A stretch of 19,382 nt of DNA from Bacteroidota bacterium (GTDB lineage: Bacteria; Bacteroidota; Bacteroidia; Chitinophagales; Saprospiraceae), in the NCBI GenBank assembly GCA_008501835.1, contig QQUB01000225.1, forward strand, positions 1 to 19,382, given 5' to 3'. The translations under genes and the position numbers were made by a program. Of the stretch, positions 6,147 to 13,821 are shown in pieces. Each line of letters begins with the position of its first letter. Position 1 is the stretch's first letter. Under the pieces are notes generated by a model that saw only the letters and a program-made list of their open reading frames with translations, was not told the DNA's origin and made no database searches.

Positions 6147-6890
6147 GTGAGGAAAAGAAATATTAACGTTGATCTTACATCTATTGATGCGTATTTCAAG
6201 GCAGGGATCTCTGTCGATTGCGTGATCTTTGGGTTCGACGAAAATGAACTGAAAGTATTGTTGATGCGGTGCAACATGGAGCCTTATGTTGGACTATGGT
6301 CACTTATTGGAGATATGGTTCATATCGATGAAGGCATTGATGAGGCGGCTCACCGAATTCTTAAATACCGAACCGGCCTGGAAAACGTTTACCTCGAGCA
6401 AGTTAAAACCTTTGGTTCTACCGAACGCCACCCACTTGGCAGAGTGGTCTCTGTAGCATATTATTCTTTAGTGAAAATCAGTGACTATAAGGTAAGTACC
6501 ACTTCCCGCTATCTCGAAGAAGAATGGCAGAACATTTATAATGAAGCTCACTGGCACAGTATTGATGATATTACCGACCTGGCCTTTGATCATAATAAAA
6601 TCCTTGAAGAATCATTAAATTGCCTGCGAAAACATGTAAGGGAAGAGCCTGTTGGCTTCAACCTGCTTCCTGAAAAGTTCACACTTTCCCAACTCCAGAA
6701 TTTGTACGAAAGGATCCTCGGTGTCAAACTGGATAAGCGCAACTTCCGTAAAAAGATCCTCAATATGAAGTTGCTGAAAGATATCAAGGAGACCCAGCAA
6801 AATGTAGCTCACCGACCTGCCAAGCTCTATTCTTTTGACCAGGAAAGATATCAGCAACTAATAGAGAAAGGATTGATTTTTGACCTATAA
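6147..6890 (+). CDS. Nudix-domain transcriptional regulator, NrtR/AraR-like
   Basis: A 247-residue protein starting at GTG. An N-terminal Nudix-fold domain (about 18-150) begins SVDCVIFGFDENELKVLLM and carries a Nudix-box region from Gly55 to Leu78. A C-terminal winged-helix domain (about 165-247: FTLSQLQNLYERILG, then DKRNFRKKILNMKLL) has the helix-turn-helix layout of NrtR-type regulators. The canonical catalytic REUxEExGU reads RILKYRTGL (70-78), with all three acidic residues lost, so it should bind but not hydrolyse its ligand. Known relatives sense ADP-ribose-type molecules (NrtR, NAD metabolism) or arabinose (Bacteroidetes AraR). No NAD or sugar genes lie nearby, so the regulon is undetermined. 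Confidence 0.88.
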   Translation: MRKRNINVDLTSIDAYFKAGISVDCVIFGFDENELKVLLMRCNMEPYVGLWSLIGDMVHIDEGIDEAAHRILKYRTGLENVYLEQVKTFGSTERHPLGRVVSVAYYSLVKISDYKVSTTSRYLEEEWQNIYNEAHWHSIDDITDLAFDHNKILEESLNCLRKHVREEPVGFNLLPEKFTLSQLQNLYERILGVKLDKRNFRKKILNMKLLKDIKETQQNVAHRPAKLYSFDQERYQQLIEKGLIFDL

Positions 6891-6957
6891 CACTCGAGGG
6901 CAAAGCTCAAAATATTTTCTGAAGGCTGAAGACTGAGGACTGCTTACTGAAGACTAT

Positions 6958-7296
6958 TTACCGCAGTTTCTCATTATTCGCATGCCTGTCCGCATCTCTT
7001 TTCGTTTTTTTGTCCAGACTTTTTTGTAAAGCTTCCGTGAGATCAACTCCGGTTTGATTGGCAAGGCAAATCAGGACAAAAAGCACATCAGCCATTTCAT
7101 CTCCAAGCTTATCTTTTGCTTCAGATTCAAGCGCTTTGGTTTTAAAGGATTGCTCCCCGTAGAGTCGTGCCATCAGCCGGGCAACTTCACCTACTTCCTC
7201 CGTGAGAATGGCCATGTTGGTGAGTTCGCTATAATATCTGACACCAATGGTCGTGATCCATTGGTCCACTGTTTCCTGTGCTTGTTTAATGGTCAT
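6958..7296 (-). CDS. MazG-type nucleotide pyrophosphohydrolase
   Basis: A 112-residue, all-alpha protein of the single-domain MazG/dCTPase-like group. The metal-binding helix pair is visible as EEVGE (33-37) and DEMAD (66-70), the EExxE and ExxD signatures that hold Mg2+ for hydrolysis of NTPs to NMP and pyrophosphate. It is half the length of E. coli MazG, matching the stand-alone 'house-cleaning' pyrophosphatases that remove non-canonical nucleotides. It starts 12 nt after the end of dtd on the same strand, so the two are co-transcribed. The substrate cannot be told from the sequence. Confidence 0.88.
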   Translation of the reverse strand: MTIKQAQETVDQWITTIGVRYYSELTNMAILTEEVGEVARLMARLYGEQSFKTKALESEAKDKLGDEMADVLFVLICLANQTGVDLTEALQKSLDKKTKRDADRHANNEKLR

Positions 7297-7308
7297 GTTT
7301 TGTCCTTT

Positions 7309-7761
7309 TTATTCTTTCACTTTGGAATCAATGATAATCGTTACAGGCCCGTCATTCAACAATCCCACTTTCATGTCCGCACCAAATTCTCCTGTTTGTA
7401 TTTTTTTCCCGGTTACGGATGATAAATGAGCAACGAACTTTTCATACATAGGAATGGCAAAATCCGGCTTTGCAGCACGGATGTAAGACGGACGATTACC
7501 CTTTTTCGTACTGGCATGAAGCGTGAACTGACTAACGACAATTATGTCACCATCAACATCTATCACTGACCGGTTCATAACCCCGTTTTCGTCATTGAAG
7601 ATCCTGAGGTTGCTGATCTTTTTACAGAGCCATTCCGTATCTTCCCGGGTATCTGCATCCTCGATACCCAGCAGCACCAATAAACCATTTTGAATAGAGG
7701 CATTTGCTTTTCCTTCAATGGTGACGGAAGCTTCACTGACTCTTTGAATAACTACACGCAT
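7309..7761 (-). CDS. dtd: D-aminoacyl-tRNA deacylase
   Basis: A 150-residue protein of exactly the usual DTD length, beginning MRVVIQRVSEASVTI. The two active-site signatures are intact: SQFTLHA (77-83), which contains the catalytic-site Thr80, and NDGPVT (136-141), which supplies the Gly-cisPro pair that excludes L-amino acids. The enzyme frees tRNAs mischarged with D-amino acids or glycine in the cytoplasm. It is the first gene of a two-gene minus-strand unit with the MazG-type gene, a pairing of two quality-control enzymes. Confidence 0.97.
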   Translation of the reverse strand: MRVVIQRVSEASVTIEGKANASIQNGLLVLLGIEDADTREDTEWLCKKISNLRIFNDENGVMNRSVIDVDGDIIVVSQFTLHASTKKGNRPSYIRAAKPDFAIPMYEKFVAHLSSVTGKKIQTGEFGADMKVGLLNDGPVTIIIDSKVKE

Positions 7762-7924
7762 GTTGGTTTTAAGTTTTGATCTTTGTTTCTTCTAACTATA
7801 CTGTTAATATACATCAAGAAAGCTAAACCTAATCAGGTTTTTGAAAGAACTAAGGGGCTGTTTCAGGAAGTTCAAATAATACAGGTTTAGCAGGATTCAA
7901 TATCCTTAGCCTATATGTGTTACA

Positions 7925-9442
7925 TTAATACTCAAATCTGACGAGTTTCAAACGGCTGCGGCGCTCACTGGGTATGAGGAACCTTCTGCTGTCCAGTTGT
8001 AAGCCTTCCTGGAAGCGGAGGCGTAACTCCAGACCTTCTGTGTTCATGACGCTGTTGCGGTCACCATTGCCCAAACCATCCAAAACATATTCGCTGATGG
8101 TGTTTTCTTGCTTGATTTCGTCATTGAAAAGCAATTTAATATTTCCCGGTGTTTTGAAGGAAAAATAAGAAGAATAAACACCGAAATCATTTTGTGAGTA
8201 TTGTTTTTTGTACAGTATAGTTTTCCAATGCAAATCTCCGGTAGGATGGATTGAAATGACCATGATGTTGTCGAAATAAAGGTCCCTGCTGGGGTGCCTC
8301 AGGCTGGAGTAGGGAGTCCTGTTTACATTAGTGTAGGTCGTTGGAGCACGTGAAAATTCTTTTACTTTTTCAACAAACATCAAAATGCCACCATCTCTGC
8401 GTATGACATTTTGCCGGATTTCGGCTTCGGTTATTCCTACGTGTTTTTTGGGTTTTTTATCCATGAAATCAGCCATGAATTCCACATCGAATTGCTGATG
8501 TTTGATGGTTTTGGCTTCCGGTTTTTTGGGGTCGACACTCAGATAAAAATATCCAATGGCTTTTTCCCTGTTTTTATCGGAATAGAGCCCTCCGGCAACA
8601 AGCTGATCATTCAGGTCGTCAACGGAAAACCAAACATCAAAAGTGAGCAAGTCGCCCATCTGAATATTAAATTGCTTTACTTCTTCTTCAGCTCCATCAA
8701 AATGATAAACTATAAAATGGTGGTCTTTTCTGCGGGATACAAAATTATCTTTACTTCTTATCAGGAACATCTCTCCACTATTGCTGACAAGCATTTGAGT
8801 GTAATGTTGTTCGCGGTAATAATTTTCAGGGGAAAAACTCTTTTCCCACATCAGGTTCATACTATCGACATCAAAGCATAAAAGCTTGAACTCTTCCTGC
8901 CTTTCCAGATAATAGACCAGCACTTTACTGCGATCCTCCGATTGGATGATGTCAAAATTAGGGGTAAATGCATAAGATGACAGCTCCTTAAAGGTTAATG
9001 AATCACGCAAGTTGGCAGCCGGGTCGTATTTGTGAGCTTTGATAAAAGTACGTCCCCTGTTTTTAAAATAGTAGAAAACAGTGAAATCGAATTTTGAAGC
9101 GGTAATTCCCAGGATCTTTGGATTTCTTTTGTCCAATTCGAGATCTTTCTCCCAGGAAAGTTTCAGCTGCCTGTTGAACCCCTGCACCTGAAAAGAGGTA
9201 GTTTTATCCCGGAACAAAAGGGTTTGCCCTGCCAGTTCACCAATGATTTCATAAGAAACATCATTGTAAACAGGAACTTCCTCTGAAATCACGATTCGTT
9301 GCCCCCAGGCAGGTAGGGCGAATAAAAAGAGTACAAGGGTCAATACAAAACCATTGGCAATAAACCCTGGAGGATTATTTTTATTTAAAGGACTGCTTCC
9401 AGACCTTGAATTGAGATTGTTGTAATTCAAAAATTGTATCAT
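7925..9442 (-). CDS. Exported protein of unknown function
   Basis: A 505-residue protein that I do not recognise as a named family. A 30-residue polar N terminus precedes a hydrophobic segment (about 31-46, GFVLTLVLFLFALPAW) with a likely signal-peptidase site after AWG. The mature part is strand-rich with recurring blocks separated by charged turns (for example KLSWEKDLELD, LMWEKSFSPE, DLHWKTILYKK). These W-[ED]-K/WKT blocks after a hydrophobic strand look like blades of a beta-propeller, although no standard blade signature is readable. It is transcribed divergently from trmB across a 346-nt gap. The long n-region leaves open a start further in, but no later Met precedes the hydrophobic segment. 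Confidence 0.8.
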   Translation of the reverse strand: MIQFLNYNNLNSRSGSSPLNKNNPPGFIANGFVLTLVLFLFALPAWGQRIVISEEVPVYNDVSYEIIGELAGQTLLFRDKTTSFQVQGFNRQLKLSWEKDLELDKRNPKILGITASKFDFTVFYYFKNRGRTFIKAHKYDPAANLRDSLTFKELSSYAFTPNFDIIQSEDRSKVLVYYLERQEEFKLLCFDVDSMNLMWEKSFSPENYYREQHYTQMLVSNSGEMFLIRSKDNFVSRRKDHHFIVYHFDGAEEEVKQFNIQMGDLLTFDVWFSVDDLNDQLVAGGLYSDKNREKAIGYFYLSVDPKKPEAKTIKHQQFDVEFMADFMDKKPKKHVGITEAEIRQNVIRRDGGILMFVEKVKEFSRAPTTYTNVNRTPYSSLRHPSRDLYFDNIMVISIHPTGDLHWKTILYKKQYSQNDFGVYSSYFSFKTPGNIKLLFNDEIKQENTISEYVLDGLGNGDRNSVMNTEGLELRLRFQEGLQLDSRRFLIPSERRSRLKLVRFEY

Positions 9443-9549
9443 AGCTTTTTTTTTAATAACGTGTTTTCAAAAGATGGGGTTGAATTTATTTATTAGAATG
9501 TGTCTAAAAATATTAATTCTCGTAAATGATGATAAGAATCAAAGGGATT

Positions 9550-9610
9550 TTGAGGAAGTGTGGAAAATGGAAGGATGTGATCAATTTCCCATTTTTCCAA
9601 TCTTCCTCAA
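9550..9610. repeat. Long imperfect hairpin between divergent genes
   Basis: TTGAGGAAG (9550-9558) pairs with CTTCCTCAA (9602-9610). After a short interruption TGGAAAA (9561-9567) pairs with TTTTCCA (9593-9599), and further partial pairing with TGG/CCC leads to a loop of about 10-15 nt. It lies in the 9443-9788 gap between divergently transcribed genes, where a terminator is not expected. The rest of that gap is AT-rich, with no convincing promoter match. Confidence 0.55.
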
Positions 9611-9788
9611 CCCTCAACAGCGCTAAACTGTCGATACAAGAGCAATGGTTTTCAATTAAAAAATATTGAACTGGGCCTTATTGATACACCTAAAATAGGG
9701 TTTTTACCACTTAAATAGGAGGAAGTTTTAAAAATACTCCTGTAATTGTCTTTAATTTGCGGGGCAAAACAAGAAATAACGATACAAG

Positions 9789-10481
9789 ATGAGCAAGCGA
9801 AACAAACTTCAAAAATTTGCGGAGCTACTTTCTTTTCCGAATGTTTATGAAAATTTTGAGGCGAAGAATCCGCAACTGACCGGGTTGAATGCTATGCCTG
9901 TTGACATGAAAGGAAAATGGGCAAAAGAACATTTTGGAAATGATAATCCAATCGTGCTTGAACTTGCCTGCGGACGCGGGGAATACACCCTGGGGATGGC
10001 GAGAATGATGCCAGATAAAAACTTCATAGGTGTGGATATCAAAGGAGCACGTATCTGGAAAGGAGCAGGCATCGCTTTAGAAGAAGAACTGAATAACGCC
10101 GCTTTTCTAAGAACCCGTATCGAACAGATCGCTCATTTCTTCGCTGCCGGAGAAATCGATGAAATCTGGATTACCTTTCCTGATCCTTTTTTGCGAAAAA
10201 GTAAAGCCAATCGCAGACTGACCTCCGCCAGGTTCCTCGGAGAGTACAAGAAAATCCTGAAAAAAGATGGCCTGATCCATTTGAAAACGGATTCTCCTCA
10301 ACTTTTTGAGTTCACTCTTGAAACACTGGAAACATACGAAGGCGCCGAAATCCTATACCAGGATGCAGATATTTATTCCAGGCCCTTGCCAATCCCGGAA
10401 CTCGGATTAAAAACCTATTATGAAGGTTTGCATATCTCCGGAGATGATACGATCAAGTATGTACGGTTTAGGATTGTGTAG
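9789..10481 (+). CDS. trmB: tRNA (guanine-N7-)-methyltransferase
   Basis: A 230-residue class I SAM-dependent methyltransferase that forms m7G46 in the variable loop of tRNAs. The SAM-binding loop is ELACGRGEY (58-66), followed by the acidic end of strand 2 at Asp83 (GVDIKGARIWKG). The family hallmark PDPFLRKSKANRRLT (131-145) contains the catalytic Asp and tRNA-binding basic residues; the usual form is PDPWxKxRHxKRRL, so the W-to-F and R-H positions are variant in the way seen in Bacteroidota. LKTDSPQLFEFTL (165-177) corresponds to the conserved T-D-xxx-[YF] motif. The length is normal. It appears monocistronic. Confidence 0.95.
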   Translation: MSKRNKLQKFAELLSFPNVYENFEAKNPQLTGLNAMPVDMKGKWAKEHFGNDNPIVLELACGRGEYTLGMARMMPDKNFIGVDIKGARIWKGAGIALEEELNNAAFLRTRIEQIAHFFAAGEIDEIWITFPDPFLRKSKANRRLTSARFLGEYKKILKKDGLIHLKTDSPQLFEFTLETLETYEGAEILYQDADIYSRPLPIPELGLKTYYEGLHISGDDTIKYVRFRIV

Positions 10482-10604
10482 TTTGGGTTACTGTTTACTG
10501 GTTCGGTCATTTCGTGTCAGAAAAGTTATCCTTCACATATGGAATCATTATTACTTCACAAGCCAACTTAAGGGGTAACGTTAATTCTATTGTTTATTAT
10601 TTAA

Positions 10605-10676
10605 GCAGAGGTCACAGAGTTTATTTAACCGTAATGTTCGCAAAGACGATAAAAAAAACTTGCGTGCCTTGCGCTT
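10605..10676. repeat. Degenerate copy of the dispersed intergenic repeat
   Basis: GCAGAGGTCACAGAGTTT, then TTCGCAAAGACG and finally CTTGCGTGCCTTGCGCT share the GCAGAG / CGCAAAG / TTGCG word set of the repeat that houses the IS110 element. The whole gap 10482-10829 otherwise holds AT-rich DNA with a simple TTACTGTTTACTGG run at 10488-10502 and a possible promoter at 10750-10777. Confidence 0.45.
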
Positions 10677-10749
10677 AAAAGAAAACGGAGCTTCTTTTTC
10701 TACTCAGAGAACCATTATCTACTTTTTTTTCAAAAAAAATCACTTTTTT

Positions 10750-10777
10750 CCAACCACCTCCCATTTTGCTCCGTGAG
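10750..10777 (+). promoter_or_regulatory. Possible ECF-type promoter for the surface-protein gene
   Basis: CCAACC (10750-10755), 15 nt, then CCGTGAG (10771-10777). It has the AACC-containing -35 and CGT-type -10 of ECF promoters, and resembles the element before the first sigma gene (GCAACC-N16-GTCTAT). It sits 53 nt before the preferred ATG at 10830. The match is short and could be chance. Confidence 0.3.
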
Positions 10778-10829
10778 TGTAAGTGTAAAGAAAAAATTAC
10801 GAACCAATAATTTGAAAAAATATCCTGAA

Positions 10830-13139
10830 ATGAAAAGATTGCTATTATCTCTTGGAATGCTGCTGTTCGCAGTGATGGCTTTTGCCCAAATCACCGTTAA
10901 TGTTGACGGTTACGTAGTCGACACCAATGGAAGCGGTGTAGAAAACGTGACAGTTTATATAACAGTAGATTCCACCAATACCTTTTTCTCTTATTACAAC
11001 ACCGTTGAAACAGATGCCAACGGTTATTTCTCCGATAGTTTTGATGTACCGGCTAATATGACCCAGGGAGCTGTGATGATCAGTATTCAAAACTGCGACA
11101 ATAATTGGATCACCCAAATGGCCTATTGGTCGCCGCCAAGTGCTGATATTTCTGTTACCTTTCTCTATTGCAACATAAACTGTTCGGTTGAGATTGATGG
11201 ATCTAATGCTGGCGGGCTCACTGCGAATGCCGCGGGTATGCCACCTTTTACTTATGCCTGGAGCAACGGCTCAACTTCTCAATCCATTATGAACATTCTT
11301 CCCGGCAATTACTGTGTTACCATTACAGATGCCAATGGTTGTGAAAGTGAAGACTGCTATTATTACGATCCGAATGGCGGAAACGATACCTTATGTTATG
11401 CATATATCCTTGTTGATAGTACTAATGTCCCGGGCGTAAGTCTTACGGCCATTGCAGATGGAACAGCTCCTGTTACTTACATGTGGAGTACCGGTGAATT
11501 GACGTCAAGTATCCTTGTGGATGTGCCCGGGGAATATTGCGTTACAGTAACCGATGCTAATGGTTGTCAGTCTGTGGATTGTTTTGATTATAATAATATC
11601 TGGTGTTATACAAATGTGTACATCGGTGATGCATCCATATTTGCCGAAGCTAACGGAACAGCGCCTTTTACCTATTTATGGAATAATGGCGTAACAACCC
11701 AAAGTTTTGTTCCTATGGCATCTGGAAATTATTGTGTAACAGTAACCGATGCTACCGGATGTGTTTCTACCGATTGTGGTTATTACCAGTTTGGTGGAAA
11801 CGATACACTCTGTTATGTATACATCCTTGAGGACAGCGTAAATGTGTTTGGGACCGGCTTGCTGGCTGTCCCAAGTGGCACAGCTCCTTATACTTTTGCC
11901 TGGAACAACGGTGCGGCTTCTCAAAGCATTGTCGTGACCGAAACCGGGGAATACTGCGTGACCATGATGGATGCCAACGGATGTTCATCGAGTGCCTGTT
12001 GGTATTATCAGGCCGGTGGCGGTAATGATACGCTTTGTTATGTAACCATAGACCTGGTCCAGGGAGGTACCTGGTTGAATGCTACTGCTACAGGTACGGC
12101 GCCTTATACTTATGTCTGGAATAATAATGCAACGACGTCCAGTATCCAACTGGAAGATAATATAGTTTACTGTGTGACCATGACCGACGCCAACGGTTGC
12201 TCGGCGACCGCCTGCTACGATAATACACTACCCGGAATTGAAGGATTCGTATTTCTGACCGATAGTATGAATATTGATCCTTTATCCGGAGTCGTCAACC
12301 TTTATGCGCTTGAAGGTGATGGAGCCAACTTGTTGGAGACTGTTGATTTCAACTCGACCAATGCCGGCGGTTATTACCAATTTGAAAACCTGAATCCGGG
12401 GGATTACCTGGTACAGGCAATTTTGGATCCGAATATCCCGGCCAGTGCCGATTATTTACCGACTTACCACTTCAGTGCTGAATTTTGGGATGAAGCTGAT
12501 GTCATTACCCTTCCGGGCAATCAGAATGTATTTTACAGCATCATGATGATTCCTGTTGATCCGGATGGAGCCGGGCCTGGTGTTATCGGTGGTGGCGTAT
12601 TTGATGAAGATGGTTTCTGGGGAGGTCATGGTGATGATGAAAGAGACAACCCAATGGCAGATGTGGTGGTAATACTGCACAATGGTGCAGATGTTCCAGT
12701 TGCATATGTAATGACAGGCCCTGATGGTACTTTCATGTTTGAAGACCTGCCATACGGTACATATACCTTGTATGTTGAAATCCCGGGAATTGAACAGGGA
12801 GAAAAAACGGTAACGATTGGTCCTGATAATGAAACGGTCAATAATGTAGCCTTCATCGTAGAAGGTACTGAGATCACAACAGCTACCCGCGAGGTTTTAT
12901 TGACGGATGAATTTGTCGGCCTATATCCAAATCCTGCGAAAAACGTGCTCCAGGTGGAGGTAAATATGCCTTTGCATAAGATCATTGGATATCAGGTTGT
13001 AAATTTAACAGGACAAGTTGTAGGTATTCAGCCATTTGATGGCAACCAGGTGAATGTTTCAAAACTTACTCCAGGAGTATATGTTTTGAAAATTCAGACT
13101 ACTGAGGGTGTTTTGACAAAACAATTTGTCAAGCAGTAA
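10830..13139 (+). CDS. T9SS-exported surface protein with five SprB-like repeats
   Basis: A 769-residue protein from ATG 10830, whose first 20 residues (MKRLLLSLGMLLFAVMAFAQ) are a clear signal peptide. The frame is open back to a GTG at 10773, but that would bury the signal peptide behind 19 basic residues. Next come a CNA-B/Ig-like domain (about 21-112), then five repeats of about 65-75 residues. Each ends in a [PG]-x-T/F-Y-x-W-x-[NT]-[GN] turn and a YCVTxTDAxGC motif with paired cysteines, as in the SprB gliding adhesin. Two carboxypeptidase-regulatory/SdrD-B-like domains (about 470-670) follow, then a type A T9SS sorting domain (VGLYPNPAKNVLQVEV... to FVKQ). It is secreted through the Por/T9SS apparatus to the cell surface and probably acts as an adhesin. 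It has its own terminator. Confidence 0.92.
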   Translation: MKRLLLSLGMLLFAVMAFAQITVNVDGYVVDTNGSGVENVTVYITVDSTNTFFSYYNTVETDANGYFSDSFDVPANMTQGAVMISIQNCDNNWITQMAYWSPPSADISVTFLYCNINCSVEIDGSNAGGLTANAAGMPPFTYAWSNGSTSQSIMNILPGNYCVTITDANGCESEDCYYYDPNGGNDTLCYAYILVDSTNVPGVSLTAIADGTAPVTYMWSTGELTSSILVDVPGEYCVTVTDANGCQSVDCFDYNNIWCYTNVYIGDASIFAEANGTAPFTYLWNNGVTTQSFVPMASGNYCVTVTDATGCVSTDCGYYQFGGNDTLCYVYILEDSVNVFGTGLLAVPSGTAPYTFAWNNGAASQSIVVTETGEYCVTMMDANGCSSSACWYYQAGGGNDTLCYVTIDLVQGGTWLNATATGTAPYTYVWNNNATTSSIQLEDNIVYCVTMTDANGCSATACYDNTLPGIEGFVFLTDSMNIDPLSGVVNLYALEGDGANLLETVDFNSTNAGGYYQFENLNPGDYLVQAILDPNIPASADYLPTYHFSAEFWDEADVITLPGNQNVFYSIMMIPVDPDGAGPGVIGGGVFDEDGFWGGHGDDERDNPMADVVVILHNGADVPVAYVMTGPDGTFMFEDLPYGTYTLYVEIPGIEQGEKTVTIGPDNETVNNVAFIVEGTEITTATREVLLTDEFVGLYPNPAKNVLQVEVNMPLHKIIGYQVVNLTGQVVGIQPFDGNQVNVSKLTPGVYVLKIQTTEGVLTKQFVKQ

Positions 13140-13177
13140 GCAATCCTCTTTGAGGGAAAGAATACCCTGAACAATAA

Positions 13178-13224
13178 GCTGGGATGGTACCTTTAAAATC
13201 AAAAGGTTTCATCCCGGCTTTTGC
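13178..13224 (+). terminator. Intrinsic terminator of the surface-protein gene
   Basis: GCTGGGATG (13178-13186) pairs with CATCCCGGC (13210-13218, one G-U). The inner ACCTTT (13189-13194) pairs with AAAGGT (13202-13207), giving a nearly continuous 17-bp stem with a 7-nt loop. A TTTT run follows at once. It separates the surface-protein gene from the second sigma operon. Confidence 0.75.
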
Positions 13225-13254
13225 CGTTTCTTTTGTGGCCAGATAATCGTTTTA

Positions 13255-13818
13255 ATGAACCCGGATCCTCGATTACTTAAAGATTGTATCAAAGGTAAGC
13301 GTCGGGCACAGTTTGAATTGTACAAATTGTGTTATCCCATCCTAATGGGTGTTTGCAGGAGATACAGGAGTAACGAGGATGAAGTGGCTGCGATGCTGAA
13401 TACTGGTTTTCTGAAAATACTGAATAACCTGAAAAAGTATTCCCTGGATGTTCCCTTTGCCGCATGGATAAAACGCATCATGATCAATTTGCTGATCGAT
13501 GATTTCAGAAAGAACCGAAAGGAGAAAAGCAAGATTGTTTACAAAGAGACGAATGTTCTGATAGCCGAAGGAAAGGCAGTGGACTTCAATGAAGCTGAGA
13601 AATTTTTTGACGCGGATCACATAGAACAAATAGTGAAATCACTTCCGGAAATGGCCTGCCAGGTTTTTAATTTGTTCGCTGTTGACGGTTATTCGCATAA
13701 GGAGATCGCCGGGCAGTTGGGAATATCAGAAGGGACATCGAAATGGTATTTATCAGAAGCGAGAAAAAAGATCAGGGAACAATTGTCCAATGAATTGAAA
13801 AAATCAAAAGTAATATAA
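13255..13818 (+). CDS. ECF-family RNA polymerase sigma factor, divergent
   Basis: A 187-residue sigma factor. Sigma-2 (about 8-88) opens with RLLKDCIKGKRRAQFELYKL, closely paralleling the other sigma factor in this window, and ends with AAWIKRIMINLLIDDFRKNRK. The usual acidic 'AEDVLQ' helix is replaced by DEVAAMLNTGFLK. Sigma-4 (about 125-180) has the helix-turn-helix YSHKEIAGQLGISEGTSKWYLSEAR. It heads an operon: the next ATG is 3 nt after its stop, and that gene overlaps the third by 4 nt. No upstream element comparable with GCAACC-N16-GTCTAT was found between the terminator and the ATG, so its own control is unclear; read-through from the surface-protein gene is possible. Confidence 0.93.
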   Translation: MNPDPRLLKDCIKGKRRAQFELYKLCYPILMGVCRRYRSNEDEVAAMLNTGFLKILNNLKKYSLDVPFAAWIKRIMINLLIDDFRKNRKEKSKIVYKETNVLIAEGKAVDFNEAEKFFDADHIEQIVKSLPEMACQVFNLFAVDGYSHKEIAGQLGISEGTSKWYLSEARKKIREQLSNELKKSKVI

Positions 13819-13821
13819 GCT

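Noticed and set aside
8411..8881. 156-codon plus-strand frame opposite the exported protein gene
   Set aside because: Antisense shadow of the 505-residue minus-strand gene; its Phe/Ile-rich composition is that of a reverse reading.
9752..9759. TTAATTTG before trmB as a TAnnTTTG promoter box
   Set aside because: The essential TA is TT, and there is no TTTG at the right upstream distance.
10773..10829. GTG start of the surface-protein gene
   Set aside because: It would place 19 mostly basic and polar residues before a textbook signal peptide, so ATG at 10830 is preferred.
11163..12235. Repeated DNA of about 200-220 nt as a CRISPR or satellite array
   Set aside because: The periodicity comes from the coding SprB-like protein repeats, which are in frame and diverged at DNA level.
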